Part shown: positions 1-8,869 of the stretch, piece after piece
How positions within the stretch are numbered: the first letter of the stretch is position 1
Layout of the letters: each line of letters opens with the position of its first letter
Virus record (IMG/VR): IMGVR_UViG_3300040806_001299
Coordinates: 1 to 37,303 of that record
Source: a virus
DNA length: 37,303 nt
Reading direction: 5' to 3' (one strand)
The notes under the pieces: model-generated
Database searches by the model: none
Seen by the model: only the letters and a program-made list of their open reading frames with translations
What the model was told of the DNA's origin: nothing
Made by a program: the position numbers and the translations under genes

Positions 1-260
1 AATGGAAATTAAGCTCTGCTATAAAACATATAACGCCAAGTTAACGCTTGGCGCTATGCGTTCATTTCATGAACAAACAGGTCTAGACTTGTGGTATACG
101 TTGCTCAGGTTTGCAGATGTTTACATCAAAACTAAAGGGTCGGACGATTTAACAAGGCTTGTTAGTTTGTATTCTCTAATTGACTTTGACACAGCTGCAA
201 AGCTTATTCATTGCTTAATAAGAAAAGAGGATACAATACCGCTTGATGAAATTGCGGACG
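1..260. repeat. Left copy of the 260-bp contig-end repeat
   Basis: Bases 1-260 recur at 37044-37303 with four differences (100, 101, 115 and 133 here; 37143, 37144, 37158 and 37176 there). All four are third-position or Leu TTG/CTG changes that leave the protein unchanged. The simplest reading is a circular or circularly permuted genome assembled past its own start, with the ends drawn from two slightly different population members. The repeat lies wholly within a coding gene, so it does not look like a dedicated packaging terminus. Confidence 0.9.
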
Positions 261-406
261 CTATGTTTAGGGTTGGCTGGAAAGTGTCAGACGATCAAGA
301 TGAATTTTGCGAGCCATGGCCTCTGGTTATTTGTAAAATAGCGTTTGACGTTGACAAAATGTTTAGTGCTGGAGCTAAAAAAAAAGACAATACAAAGCAT
401 CAATAG
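2..406 (+). CDS. Tail assembly chaperone, short (G-like) product
   Basis: A 134-residue protein directly after the tail tube gene and directly before the tape measure gene. In siphoviruses this slot holds the chaperone that coats the tape measure during tail assembly (lambda gpG). The sequence itself is not one I recognise; the call rests on position and on the frameshift signal. Codons 126-128 are a run of nine A (377-385), and the -1 frame opens exactly there and runs to 624. In circular order its start codon overlaps the tail tube stop (TAATG). The same gene reappears truncated at 37045. Confidence 0.75.
   Translation: MEIKLCYKTYNAKLTLGAMRSFHEQTGLDLWYTLLRFADVYIKTKGSDDLTRLVSLYSLIDFDTAAKLIHCLIRKEDTIPLDEIADAMFRVGWKVSDDQDEFCEPWPLVICKIAFDVDKMFSAGAKKKDNTKHQ
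377..385 (+). promoter_or_regulatory. Slippery A9 run for programmed -1 frameshift
   Basis: Nine consecutive A, read in frame as AAA AAA AAA and followed by G, provide an A AAA AAA type slippery site. The stop at 376-378 in the -1 frame and the open extension afterwards bound the slip to this run. Confidence 0.75.
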
Positions 407-624
407 CCGGTGAATTAAAAGAGTTTTCATTCGACTATTGGTTTTTTTATAAGCATTTAGTTAAAGAGTTAAAGATTGCTCCATCTGAATTTTGGGGTAT
501 GGATTACAAAGAAGTATCTATGCTTTTTGATGAACTTGATGCGAGTAAAATAGATATAACAGTCATGCTCAATTTTGAGCGAGAACTAAACGGAGCTAGC
601 AAAGAATGGCTAAAGAAAGATTGA
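385..624 (+). CDS. Tail chaperone frameshift extension (GT-like, -1 frame)
   Basis: There is no start codon of its own. It is the -1 reading frame entered from the A9 run at 377-385 of the preceding gene, giving 79 extra residues and a fusion of about 207 residues. The -1 frame has a TAA at 376-378, immediately before the A run, so the slip must happen within the run. The extension is free of stops, rich in aromatic and charged residues (EFSFDYWFFYKHL near its start), and ends at 622-624, overlapping the tape measure start at 606. This matches the G/GT arrangement conserved in long-tailed phages: the extension recruits the tail tube protein to the coated tape measure. Frameshifting itself is inferred. 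Confidence 0.8.
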   Translation, partial: RQYKASIAGELKEFSFDYWFFYKHLVKELKIAPSEFWGMDYKEVSMLFDELDASKIDITVMLNFERELNGASKEWLKKD

Positions 625-2489
625 TAGTAGAGCTAGACGCCAAGTCTCAAAAGCTAGAATCCGCGTTAAAATCAACAAACAGCAAATTAGATCAGCTTGA
701 AAACAAAGCCAGTAAAGGCTCTAAATCACTAACAGCATTGAGCATAACAGGAAACGCAGCCGCCAAAGGTGTTAGATCTGTTGGTAGTGCCGCCAAGATT
801 GGCGCTCAAGCTGTAACCGCTTTAGCCGCTGCCGTTGGGGCTGCTGCTGCTGCATCTTCGCAGTATGCAAAAGAATTAAAAATAAATTCAGATCTTACCA
901 AAACAAGTATCGAGGAAACTCAACTTTTAGCCGGCGCTTACAACTCAGTAGGCTTTAGCATCGAAAAGATGGGAGATATTTCAAAAGACACCAGTGAAAA
1001 GATTGGTGATTTCTTGAATACTGGTGGCGGCGGATTCATGGATTTTGTTGATGCCATGCAGCTTACTGAAAGTGAAGCTGTTAGCATGGCAAAAACATTT
1101 CAAGGAATGTCTGGAAATGATGTGTTAGCCGAAATGGTTAGGCAAATGGAAGCCGCAGGCGTTAGTTCTGAGCAAATGAGCCACGCACTAGAGGGTATGG
1201 CGAGCGACACGACTAGGCTTATACCGCTGCTTTCAAACGGCGCTAGCGAAATGAATCGATTAAAGAGTGAAATTGCACAAACCACAACAATTCTAAGCGA
1301 GTCAGATGTTACAGCACTTGAGGAAATGAGTGGGAATTTCTCATCTGTCTATCAAACATTTAAAGGTACACTTGGCAAAATATCGGTTGAGTACAAAGAT
1401 GAAATAAATTTAATGCTTGAGTCAACTCAGGAGGGTTTAAAATTCATCGGTGACGAGTTTGCCAGCGGTGCATTTACCCAAAGATTCAACGCATTTCTTG
1501 ATGCTTACTCTAACGCGTGGTCTGTAGCTCTTGGTGATACTGGGAGCATGTTCAATGATTTAGAAGTTGACTGGTCTGGACTCGCTGAGGATATGGCTAA
1601 GATATGGCTTAATTTCTCTCTAACGCTACCGATTACATTGAAAAAAGCCGGTATGCAGGCTGTGGAATTCTTCAATGACATTATTGATGAGATAATGATA
1701 AAGGTTGGAGAAGCAAACGTTTTAATGCAGCAAGGCTTGGAAAGTATTGGTATTGGTGGTGATGTTGCTGGCGCTGAGGCTACTCTAGAGAAATGGAAAG
1801 TTGAGATAGAGGCGCGAGACCAAAAAGCAGATGCCGAAATACAAGCTCTTGAGCGAGAGAAGCAAGCTATTATAGAAAAGTTTGTTTTAGAGCAAGAGCT
1901 AGCTAACGAAGCAAGAGAAAATTACGCTAATGACGCGCAAGCAAGAATTGATTTAGCAAACAAGGAATATGAAGAAGAAAAAAAGCGGCTAGAAGATAGG
2001 CGCAAAAATAAAGAAAAAGAAAACAAGAAAGAAAAAAAGGAAGGAAAGGAAAAGGAAAAGGACAAAAAAGACGAGGGTAAACTCGAATCTGATTTGGCTA
2101 ATCAATCAATACAGCTTGCAAACTACGTCTTTGGAGAGAATAAAGCAATATCAGCAACAACGGCATTTATCAACACGGCACAAGGTGTCACCAAAGCATT
2201 GTCAGAGCAAAACTATGCAGGCGCTGCGATAACTGCGGCAACTGGTGCTGTGCAAATATCATCAATATTGAGTGCTGAAAAAGGTAGCGGCGGAGCGCCA
2301 AGCGCACCTAGCGCAAGCGCACCACAACAGCAAGACTTTCAACCGGAAACAAGTACACTAGATGTAACCGAGCAAGTGGCTGGCGAAGTCGTTACAACTC
2401 AACGCTTAATACTTAGCACAGAAGATGGTGAGGATATATTCTCAGGCTTTATTCGTGGCGTGCAGAGCGTGCGCGCAAGAGGTTTATAA
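606..2489 (+). CDS. Tape measure protein
   Basis: A 627-residue protein in the tape measure slot, right after the frameshifting chaperone. It begins with coiled coil (residues 1-45) and has a hydrophobic Ala-rich segment around 65-86, possibly membrane-inserting during DNA ejection. A long helical middle leads to an extreme Lys/Glu-rich stretch around 455-495, then another hydrophobic small-residue region and a Pro/Ala/Ser-rich tail. The tape measure sets tail length; by the usual rule of about 1.5 angstrom per residue this predicts a tail of roughly 90-100 nm. No lytic transglycosylase or peptidase domain is apparent. Its start overlaps the frameshift extension by 19 bases and its stop shares a base with the next start. 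Confidence 0.88.
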   Translation: MAKERLIVELDAKSQKLESALKSTNSKLDQLENKASKGSKSLTALSITGNAAAKGVRSVGSAAKIGAQAVTALAAAVGAAAAASSQYAKELKINSDLTKTSIEETQLLAGAYNSVGFSIEKMGDISKDTSEKIGDFLNTGGGGFMDFVDAMQLTESEAVSMAKTFQGMSGNDVLAEMVRQMEAAGVSSEQMSHALEGMASDTTRLIPLLSNGASEMNRLKSEIAQTTTILSESDVTALEEMSGNFSSVYQTFKGTLGKISVEYKDEINLMLESTQEGLKFIGDEFASGAFTQRFNAFLDAYSNAWSVALGDTGSMFNDLEVDWSGLAEDMAKIWLNFSLTLPITLKKAGMQAVEFFNDIIDEIMIKVGEANVLMQQGLESIGIGGDVAGAEATLEKWKVEIEARDQKADAEIQALEREKQAIIEKFVLEQELANEARENYANDAQARIDLANKEYEEEKKRLEDRRKNKEKENKKEKKEGKEKEKDKKDEGKLESDLANQSIQLANYVFGENKAISATTAFINTAQGVTKALSEQNYAGAAITAATGAVQISSILSAEKGSGGAPSAPSASAPQQQDFQPETSTLDVTEQVAGEVVTTQRLILSTEDGEDIFSGFIRGVQSVRARGL

Positions 2490-3256
2490 TGATTATAACT
2501 TATACTAACGTGTTAAAAGGTGTGATTCCAAGCGTTGTTGTTGGCGCTGGAACTGACTTACCGCAAAATTTAACTAGCGACGACTTTAGCACAAACTATG
2601 AAGCATCAACACCAAATTCAATGCAAGTAAGTTTTGGTTCGACAGAAACTATAAATTACTTCGCTTGCGCTGGAATTGACTTAGCATCGCCAGATAAACA
2701 AAACGCGTTTATTCGTGTTTTTGATGGAATAGAATCAAGCGCAAACCTTGTTGCTAGCGTTGAGTTTAATCGAAATCGTCCTGTTGTTGTAACATTTGAG
2801 CCTCGCGCATTTACTGACTTGCGTGTGAAGTTCGAGTCTAGAGTAGGCAATCCACTGGTAACATACTGTGCGGCTGGTATGTCGTTTGAAGTGCCTAATA
2901 GCGGTGAAAATGCTGGCTATTCGCGTGCACCATATCGACGCGGAGTGAAGCAGAGAACAACAGTTAACAGCATTGCAGCACCAATAAGCACACTATCAAA
3001 AGCAGTACCGCTGAAAGGCTCACTATCACTTGCAAATATGAAAAATGATTTTACATTTGGAGTATGGCAGGACTTTTTAGATTTTGCCGCTGATGGAAAT
3101 TACTGGTTTGTGCAAGAGCGAGAATCGGAAGCTGACATATCAAACAACTCTGCTTATATGTGTTACAATCTCAAAGGTAATGATGTTAAAGCGCATCCGC
3201 AAACGCGCACATTGAATAACATTAACGCTAACTGGGATATTTACAACGGCTTATGA
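2489..3256 (+). CDS. Minor tail protein (distal tail region)
   Basis: A 255-residue protein immediately downstream of the tape measure with overlapping stop and start (TAATG), the usual place for the distal tail protein or the first tail-tip protein. The sequence is beta-rich with no signal peptide or membrane segment and ends in a motif-poor region. The family is not recognised. Role inferred from gene order: it would cap the tube and connect it to the hub protein encoded next, whose start overlaps its last codons by 4 bases. Confidence 0.65.
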   Translation: MIITYTNVLKGVIPSVVVGAGTDLPQNLTSDDFSTNYEASTPNSMQVSFGSTETINYFACAGIDLASPDKQNAFIRVFDGIESSANLVASVEFNRNRPVVVTFEPRAFTDLRVKFESRVGNPLVTYCAAGMSFEVPNSGENAGYSRAPYRRGVKQRTTVNSIAAPISTLSKAVPLKGSLSLANMKNDFTFGVWQDFLDFAADGNYWFVQERESEADISNNSAYMCYNLKGNDVKAHPQTRTLNNINANWDIYNGL

Positions 3257-5574
3257 CAGCAAAAAGACATTATACAATTGTTGAATTACAGCTACCAAAA
3301 TCCAATAGCGGTTTTGGTACGCCTAAGAGCGGAAATGGCAATGTGTCTGGTGTTAATTTGTATATGTTTACAAATTACAATAAGCCAATACGTAAAAGTG
3401 ACATTGCATATTTAAGCGATTCTGGCGCTGATGTTATAGGTGGCGTTAAAAAGTGCGTTGTTGGAATTAGCGAAAACACAACAAAGCTACAGCCAGAAGT
3501 TGGCCTTGCCATTCGGGCCAGCGGCTCAGTACAGCTTGTTGATGCTGTAAATTTTGGAGACCCAAATCCATTTGCTCCAGATGTGGATGAGGAAGTTGCG
3601 GCGCAGGGAACATTTTTTCAGAAATTAAAAGCCAGAAATTACTTTGCTAACAATCCAGTAAAAATACACAACTTTTGCGAAGTCGACGGTTATTTTGAGA
3701 CCAGACACTATTTAACTGATGGTTTCAGTAGCGACGGCAAAGGGAAATGGACGCTAAAACTAAAAAGCGAATTAAGCCGCGTTGACATTGGCGAAGCTGT
3801 TTGGCCCAAAGAAGAATACGGATATTTACGACAAGACATTGACGAAACAACAACTACTTTGTTGGTTGACCCAGACATTATCTATCAAATTGATGATGTT
3901 ATACGCATCGGTGATGAGCTTTTTAAAATAACCAACATAGCCAGCGTAGGAACTTCAAGCGCGCAGTTAACAGTGCAAAGTAGGGGTTCATCGATACAGT
4001 TCGATGGTGATACTTATTCTCGCACTAGAGCCGAAAGCCATAGCGCAGGAGATCAAATATTTAAATGCTACGTATCGCGTAATGAGCATATAGCAGACCT
4101 ACTTTATAATGTGCTGCTTGATGTTGGCATACCATCAATAAGACTACCTTATGCTGAGTGGGTGGCAGAGATTGACACTTGGCTGGCTGGCGTAACTGTA
4201 AAAACGATATTTTATGAAAGCATGAGTGTTGATGCTGCTTTAAAAATGTTTTTAGAGCCTTACATGCTTAACACTTGGTATGACGAAGTGCAGCGCAAAG
4301 TCAAAGTTTCAGCCGTTAACGTTTGGAAAGAATCAGACGTTGTTTTGACAGAAGGTAATGAAATTGACTTTGAAAGCATAAAGGTAAAGGACGAAGAAAA
4401 CCTTAGAAATACGCGCTCAGTAATTGTTTACAACAAAGATTACTTAACAGATCCAGAAGAAATACCAAGCTACAAAAATGCTTCGACGTTTATAAAACCT
4501 GAGCTTGAGCTTGATTCTGCTTTTGGTGAGTCAAAAATAAAAGATTTTGGCTTTAATTACATTATCAATAATACTGCAGCTGATTTGCTTGTTAACCGCA
4601 CAACCAATAGATTTTCTGACCCGCGTAGATTTACTTGGAAAACGCAGGAAGTTAAGCTTAATTATAAAGTCGGTGATGTGGCAACAATAAACACTGAATC
4701 AATCGTTGACTTTAACGGATTGCCAAGCACAATTTCGCGCGCTCAAATATTGCAGATTAAACCAAAATATTCCGACTTTGGCAGAGAGTATCAAGTTGAA
4801 GCTCTTAGTTATGAACCGTCATTTGCAGACAATACCGAAATAGTTATCTCTGGCTCAGTGTCGAATATAAACCTTTATACTCAGTATGCAGGTGCGCCTG
4901 CCGGAGCTGTAACGATTACATTTATATTTGACAATGTTACAGCTAAAAGTAACACAACATCGACACCATCTATTGTTGCGGGTAATTTTGCCGCAGGCTC
5001 TAAAATAATTATAATCATGGCAAACGGTAGCCCGTTGATGTCTAAGGGTGGTGACGGTGCTCAGGGTGAAAAGGCCAGTTATGATTACGAATACAATAGA
5101 TGGCGCTTAACTCCAGTGTTACCCGGTGAAAATGGCGGCACTGTTTATGATGCTCAAGGAGTTGACACGGATATTTATTTTAGCGGCCCAACTCCAAGCG
5201 CAGCCTATCCAATTGCTGACGGTTATATTATTGCTCCAAGCGGTGGTGATGGTGGATTTAAAAACACAATACCAGATTTAAACAGTGATTCACTTGACGG
5301 CGTTATTGCTGCTGATGGCGGTGACGGCGGTGACGGCAGTTCGCCTGGTATTGGTGGCGTAAATGGTCAAGTAATATCGCAGAAGGGTGGAAAGATTGGC
5401 TCTAACGGTAAGACTGGAACAAGCGACAGATTGACTGGTAGCTTTGGGCAAAATGGCAAAGATAACGACTCTCAAGGCGGTATAGCTGGCAAAGGTGTTG
5501 TTGATAGTGGCGCTACAGTTCAATTCTTTGGCTCTAACTCGATTAGATACATAAACGGCACAGGAGATCATTAA
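3253..5574 (+). CDS. Tail tip/hub protein with glycine-rich C-terminal region
   Basis: A 773-residue protein, the largest in the window. Residues 1-600 form a mixed alpha/beta region consistent with a central tail hub. They include a segment around 195-260 with repeated short beta-type motifs (for example IYQIDDVIRIGDELFKI) like those in other siphovirus tail-tip proteins. From about 600 to 773 it becomes rich in Gly, Asp, Asn and Ser (GGDGG, GGDGGDG, SKGGDGAQGEK), resembling the polyglycine-type tips of some phage adhesins. The gene overlaps the previous one (ATGA) and precedes the fibre genes by 1 base, so it probably forms the platform for the fibres. The precise family is not certain. Confidence 0.68.
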   Translation: MTAKRHYTIVELQLPKSNSGFGTPKSGNGNVSGVNLYMFTNYNKPIRKSDIAYLSDSGADVIGGVKKCVVGISENTTKLQPEVGLAIRASGSVQLVDAVNFGDPNPFAPDVDEEVAAQGTFFQKLKARNYFANNPVKIHNFCEVDGYFETRHYLTDGFSSDGKGKWTLKLKSELSRVDIGEAVWPKEEYGYLRQDIDETTTTLLVDPDIIYQIDDVIRIGDELFKITNIASVGTSSAQLTVQSRGSSIQFDGDTYSRTRAESHSAGDQIFKCYVSRNEHIADLLYNVLLDVGIPSIRLPYAEWVAEIDTWLAGVTVKTIFYESMSVDAALKMFLEPYMLNTWYDEVQRKVKVSAVNVWKESDVVLTEGNEIDFESIKVKDEENLRNTRSVIVYNKDYLTDPEEIPSYKNASTFIKPELELDSAFGESKIKDFGFNYIINNTAADLLVNRTTNRFSDPRRFTWKTQEVKLNYKVGDVATINTESIVDFNGLPSTISRAQILQIKPKYSDFGREYQVEALSYEPSFADNTEIVISGSVSNINLYTQYAGAPAGAVTITFIFDNVTAKSNTTSTPSIVAGNFAAGSKIIIIMANGSPLMSKGGDGAQGEKASYDYEYNRWRLTPVLPGENGGTVYDAQGVDTDIYFSGPTPSAAYPIADGYIIAPSGGDGGFKNTIPDLNSDSLDGVIAADGGDGGDGSSPGIGGVNGQVISQKGGKIGSNGKTGTSDRLTGSFGQNGKDNDSQGGIAGKGVVDSGATVQFFGSNSIRYINGTGDH

Positions 5575-5575
5575 A

Positions 5576-5935
5576 ATGTGCGAACCAATTTACGACGTGT
5601 GCGTCATAGCTGGCACTGATTACTATACAGACATTGAATTACTTATGGCTGATGGTACTCCGATTGATTTACTTGGCGCTACTGTAGAATCTCAGCTACT
5701 TGAAACTGATACATCATTAACAAAAGTTGCTGACGTAACTGTAACTATTTTGTCTGCGCTAGAGGGTAAGATTAGGCTTTCGCTAACAAAAACTCAAACT
5801 CAAGACTTACTACCAGTCGCGAGCGAACTTGCAAGCAAAAACTTTGTTTCTGACGTACTTGTTAATTATCCAACTGGCACATCTGAGGTTTTTGTAAGAA
5901 TTAACTATAAAGTTGAGCAGGGGCGTACCAGATGA
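5576..5935 (+). CDS. Small tail/baseplate protein, BppU N-terminal-like
   Basis: A 119-residue, beta-strand-rich protein between the hub gene and the fibre genes. The pattern of a beta sandwich with 'DIELLMADGTPIDLLGA', then 'GKIRLSLTKTQT', then a final 'EVFVRINYKVE' strand resembles the Ig-like domains found at the N-terminus of baseplate upper proteins that anchor receptor-binding proteins. I infer an adaptor between tip and fibre. Its stop overlaps the start of the next gene (ATGAG at 5932). Confidence 0.55.
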   Translation: MCEPIYDVCVIAGTDYYTDIELLMADGTPIDLLGATVESQLLETDTSLTKVADVTVTILSALEGKIRLSLTKTQTQDLLPVASELASKNFVSDVLVNYPTGTSEVFVRINYKVEQGRTR

Positions 5936-7563
5936 GAATTGTAAATGTTTACGAAGGTGAGCTTGGCGATACTGGCACAGCCGGAATTGATGGCGCTGGA
6001 GTTGATGACATTGGATACACAGAATTGTCAAATCCTGTTTTGGACTTGTTTCGAAACAATAAAAAATCTGTAATTGGTGACATAACAGCATCAAGAGCCA
6101 GTGCTGCTTCAATCATTGATAGATACGGTAACAACTTATACTTGCCAGCGTCAACAATTGACAATCAATTGACATACTCAGAAGATTTTAGTCAGTGGAC
6201 TGATATAGCTAGTAGTTGGACATTGCTAGCAACTGGAATTTCAGATCCGCTGGGCGGAAGCAACGCATCAACAATAAGAATTGATCAAGATAACGGTCAA
6301 TTAATGCTTGGTCTTCCGTACAGCGTTCCAGTTTCTGGCACTTATACAGGATCATTTTGGATTAAAAATAACACTGGAACTGTGACTGAAATATCAATCC
6401 AAAAAGACGCAAATGCAGAAATACAAGTAATACCAATTACTGTTACAGGCGCTTGGCAAAGAGTATCCATAAGCTATGCCGAGGACGCAAATGGCACTTT
6501 TTACATAAATGCTCGCGGAACAGTTGGTACAACTTTTGATTTATTTGGCGCTCAAGTTAACACTGGCTCAGCTCTAACTGATTATTTGAAAACAACAGGC
6601 TCTACAGTTTCACAGCCTTTTGCCGGTGAAGTTTTGCGACAAAATCAACTTGGTGCATTAATCGAGCCTCAGGAACAAAACTTACTAAAATATAGTGAGG
6701 ACTTATCTCAGGCGTCGTGGGATATTGCCGGTGCTGATTTATCGGCATGCGATGAAGTTGATATATTCGGCAAGATAAATCAAAACACAAAACTAACATT
6801 TACAAGCACATCAGTAACAGTCGGGCAGTCAGCGACAATAACAGCTGGACAGCAATACACGCTAAGCTTTTGGGTTAAATCGCTAACAGCAAATATTGCT
6901 TCAATAGTTGCTAATGTTGGTGGAATAGTATCGGACATTGATATTGAAAATCTAACAACAGACTTTACAAGAGTATCGGCAACAATAACGGCTGGCAGTT
7001 TGCAAAGTTTTAGCGCATCAGTTACAGCGGAATCCGCTGGCGATATTGTTGTAACTGGTTTTCAGTTAGAGTTTAATTATTTATCAAGCTACACAGAGAC
7101 AGCGCAATTTCCAACTACACGAGCAGCTGATATTGTATCGGTTGACTACGAAAGATTGCCGCTTGGCAATATGCCGTTTACAGTTGTTATGACGCTTAAT
7201 GAGCCTTTTGAGTCAGCATCTGACAAATTTGTATTCAGCAACGGTGATGCTGACGAGTTTAGTGCGAAAATATCTGGCGGTAATTTTGTTGTTACTAATG
7301 GTGCTACTACATTAAGCGTTGATGGTTCAAGGAAAAAATATGAAATAATTTCTGACGGCTCAACAATGATTGTTTACTCCAACTCAGAGTTGCTTGGTAG
7401 TGTTGCGCTTAATTCGCCGAATAGTACAATTGTATCATCGCTATTCATCGGTTGTGACGGTTCAGCAAATCAGCTGGCTGGCTATTTGCAGCTATTTAAA
7501 ATTTACGATAAGGCCCTAACATTTAATCAAATTAGGAGCTTAAGAGGTTCAAGCTATGAGTGA
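5932..7563 (+). CDS. Tail fibre 1: collagen-like anchor, two carbohydrate-binding-like modules, LamG-like C-terminus
   Basis: 543 residues. Residues 9-24 hold a short Gly-X-Y stretch (GELGDTGTAGIDGAG), followed by a helix-prone anchor (NPVLDLFRNN, about 34-43). Two beta-sandwich modules begin with related signatures (LTYSEDFSQW near 84; LLKYSEDLSQASW near 247), a motif common at the start of fibre carbohydrate-binding-like modules. The C-terminal 140 residues resemble a LamG/concanavalin fold (MPFTVVMTLNEP ... GYLQLFKIYDKALT). It is the last but one gene of the tail operon and overlaps its paralogue by 8 bases. Likely a receptor-binding fibre; the ligand is unknown. Confidence 0.75.
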   Translation: MRIVNVYEGELGDTGTAGIDGAGVDDIGYTELSNPVLDLFRNNKKSVIGDITASRASAASIIDRYGNNLYLPASTIDNQLTYSEDFSQWTDIASSWTLLATGISDPLGGSNASTIRIDQDNGQLMLGLPYSVPVSGTYTGSFWIKNNTGTVTEISIQKDANAEIQVIPITVTGAWQRVSISYAEDANGTFYINARGTVGTTFDLFGAQVNTGSALTDYLKTTGSTVSQPFAGEVLRQNQLGALIEPQEQNLLKYSEDLSQASWDIAGADLSACDEVDIFGKINQNTKLTFTSTSVTVGQSATITAGQQYTLSFWVKSLTANIASIVANVGGIVSDIDIENLTTDFTRVSATITAGSLQSFSASVTAESAGDIVVTGFQLEFNYLSSYTETAQFPTTRAADIVSVDYERLPLGNMPFTVVMTLNEPFESASDKFVFSNGDADEFSAKISGGNFVVTNGATTLSVDGSRKKYEIISDGSTMIVYSNSELLGSVALNSPNSTIVSSLFIGCDGSANQLAGYLQLFKIYDKALTFNQIRSLRGSSYE

Positions 7564-8848
7564 TCCAATTGAGATTATAGACGCTAAAAGCAACAAAAAC
7601 ACACTGGTAATTCAGCGCGTTGGAATGAAAGGCGCGAAAGGCGATGACGGCGCTATTGGTACAGGGTTTAATAGCGTTAGGCGTGAAAAGATAGACAATC
7701 CTATCTTGTGGCTATTTAAAAAAAATAAAATAGCAGAAACAATATATCCTAATAATGACGCATCAGACCTATCAATATTAAGAACATCAGAAAAGCGCTA
7801 TATTGATAAATACGGAGTTCTGAAAGTTGCCGCTAACAATGAGTTGCCAGAAACTATTGATGGTTATTTGATCGAGCCAGCAGGAACTAATCTTGTTTCG
7901 CGCTCGGAAGAAATACAAAACGCCGCATGGACCAAGGGGGCTGATTACACAGTAACCGGTAATACTTTGGATATTGCAGATCCATACGGCACTAATTTAG
8001 CGACAAAATTTGAAGCTGGAGCAGCACCTGGGACTTACGCCATTACACAAGCGATAACATCAACTGCAGGATTTCATAGCGGATCAATTTTCATTTACGT
8101 GCCAACCCAGGCCGGTTTAAATGACTTTGGTGTCAAGTTTTACTTTGGCAGCGACGAGGAAAGCGTGATCGGATTAACCGAATTTGATAAGTGGGTTAGA
8201 GTTTCCGCGCCTGTCGACTCAGTTTCGCCATTCGACTTTAAGTTAGGTATAGTTAAAAATGGTGTTGCCAAGCCTGATTTAATTGACTTTTATCTGTTTG
8301 GAGCGCAGGCAGAAAAAAGCATGATTGCAACAAGTTATATAAAAACAGCGGCAACAACAGCTGCAAGGACTGGCGACAGTGTTACGTGTGACGCTTATAA
8401 CAACATGCCGAATATGGCAGAGCCATTTTCTTTTGGTTTAAATGTAAATGTAGACTCAAATCAAACAAGCTCGGCTGTATCTTATATAATCTCATTCGAT
8501 GAAATAGGATCAGTATTTGCCTCATCAAGCCTGGTGAAGCAGACTGATGGCTCTTACTTGTTTAGATACGCGGACGAAACAAATATTAATGACATGGCAT
8601 TTAATAGTCCATTTGACCAAATTGTAACTCTGGTAATAACATTTGACGGATCAAACTTAAAAGCATACATGAACGGGCAGGAGGTTGGCGAGTTTCTTGG
8701 CGTCACAGCAAAGCCAATAAGCGATACAGCATCAAAAGTATTTATTGGTAGACCAATAGGTGCAGCCAGCAATCAATACAACGGTAATTACAGCAACTTT
8801 CGAGTATGGGACTTTGCACTAACACCGGATGAGGTTAGGTACTTATAA
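7556..8848 (+). CDS. Tail fibre 2: paralogue of the preceding fibre
   Basis: 430 residues with the same plan as the preceding gene. It has a Gly-X-Y stretch at about 23-37 (GMKGAKGDDGAIGTG), an anchor motif 'NPILWLFKKN', one carbohydrate-binding-like module starting at 'LVSRSEEIQNAAW', and a C-terminal LamG-like domain (MAEPFSFGLNVNV ... YSNFRVWDFALTPDEV). One module is missing relative to fibre 1, which fits tandem duplication followed by module loss or gain. It is the last gene of the late rightward operon; a bidirectional hairpin follows at 8851-8869. Probably a second receptor-binding or accessory fibre. Confidence 0.75.
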   Translation: MSDPIEIIDAKSNKNTLVIQRVGMKGAKGDDGAIGTGFNSVRREKIDNPILWLFKKNKIAETIYPNNDASDLSILRTSEKRYIDKYGVLKVAANNELPETIDGYLIEPAGTNLVSRSEEIQNAAWTKGADYTVTGNTLDIADPYGTNLATKFEAGAAPGTYAITQAITSTAGFHSGSIFIYVPTQAGLNDFGVKFYFGSDEESVIGLTEFDKWVRVSAPVDSVSPFDFKLGIVKNGVAKPDLIDFYLFGAQAEKSMIATSYIKTAATTAARTGDSVTCDAYNNMPNMAEPFSFGLNVNVDSNQTSSAVSYIISFDEIGSVFASSSLVKQTDGSYLFRYADETNINDMAFNSPFDQIVTLVITFDGSNLKAYMNGQEVGEFLGVTAKPISDTASKVFIGRPIGAASNQYNGNYSNFRVWDFALTPDEVRYL

Positions 8849-8850
8849 AA

Positions 8851-8869
8851 AAGGCGCTTTAAGCGCCTT
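8851..8869 (-). terminator. Terminator between convergent tail and exported-protein genes
   Basis: AAGGCGC (8851-8857) pairs with GCGCCTT (8863-8869) around a 5-base loop. Read on the minus strand it is followed by six T (complement of 8845-8850), making a good leftward terminator that overlaps the stop codon of the minus-strand gene. On the plus strand only a weak T tract follows, so termination of the tail operon may be partial. Confidence 0.75.

Noticed and set aside
1-260. A physical direct terminal repeat used in packaging
   Set aside because: The repeat ends inside the chaperone gene, has mismatches and no special flanking sequence; assembly overlap of a circular genome is simpler.
5290-5571. 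Minus-strand 93-residue frame opposite the glycine-rich hub region
   Set aside because: Antisense to a well-supported gene, with no promoter or ribosome site.
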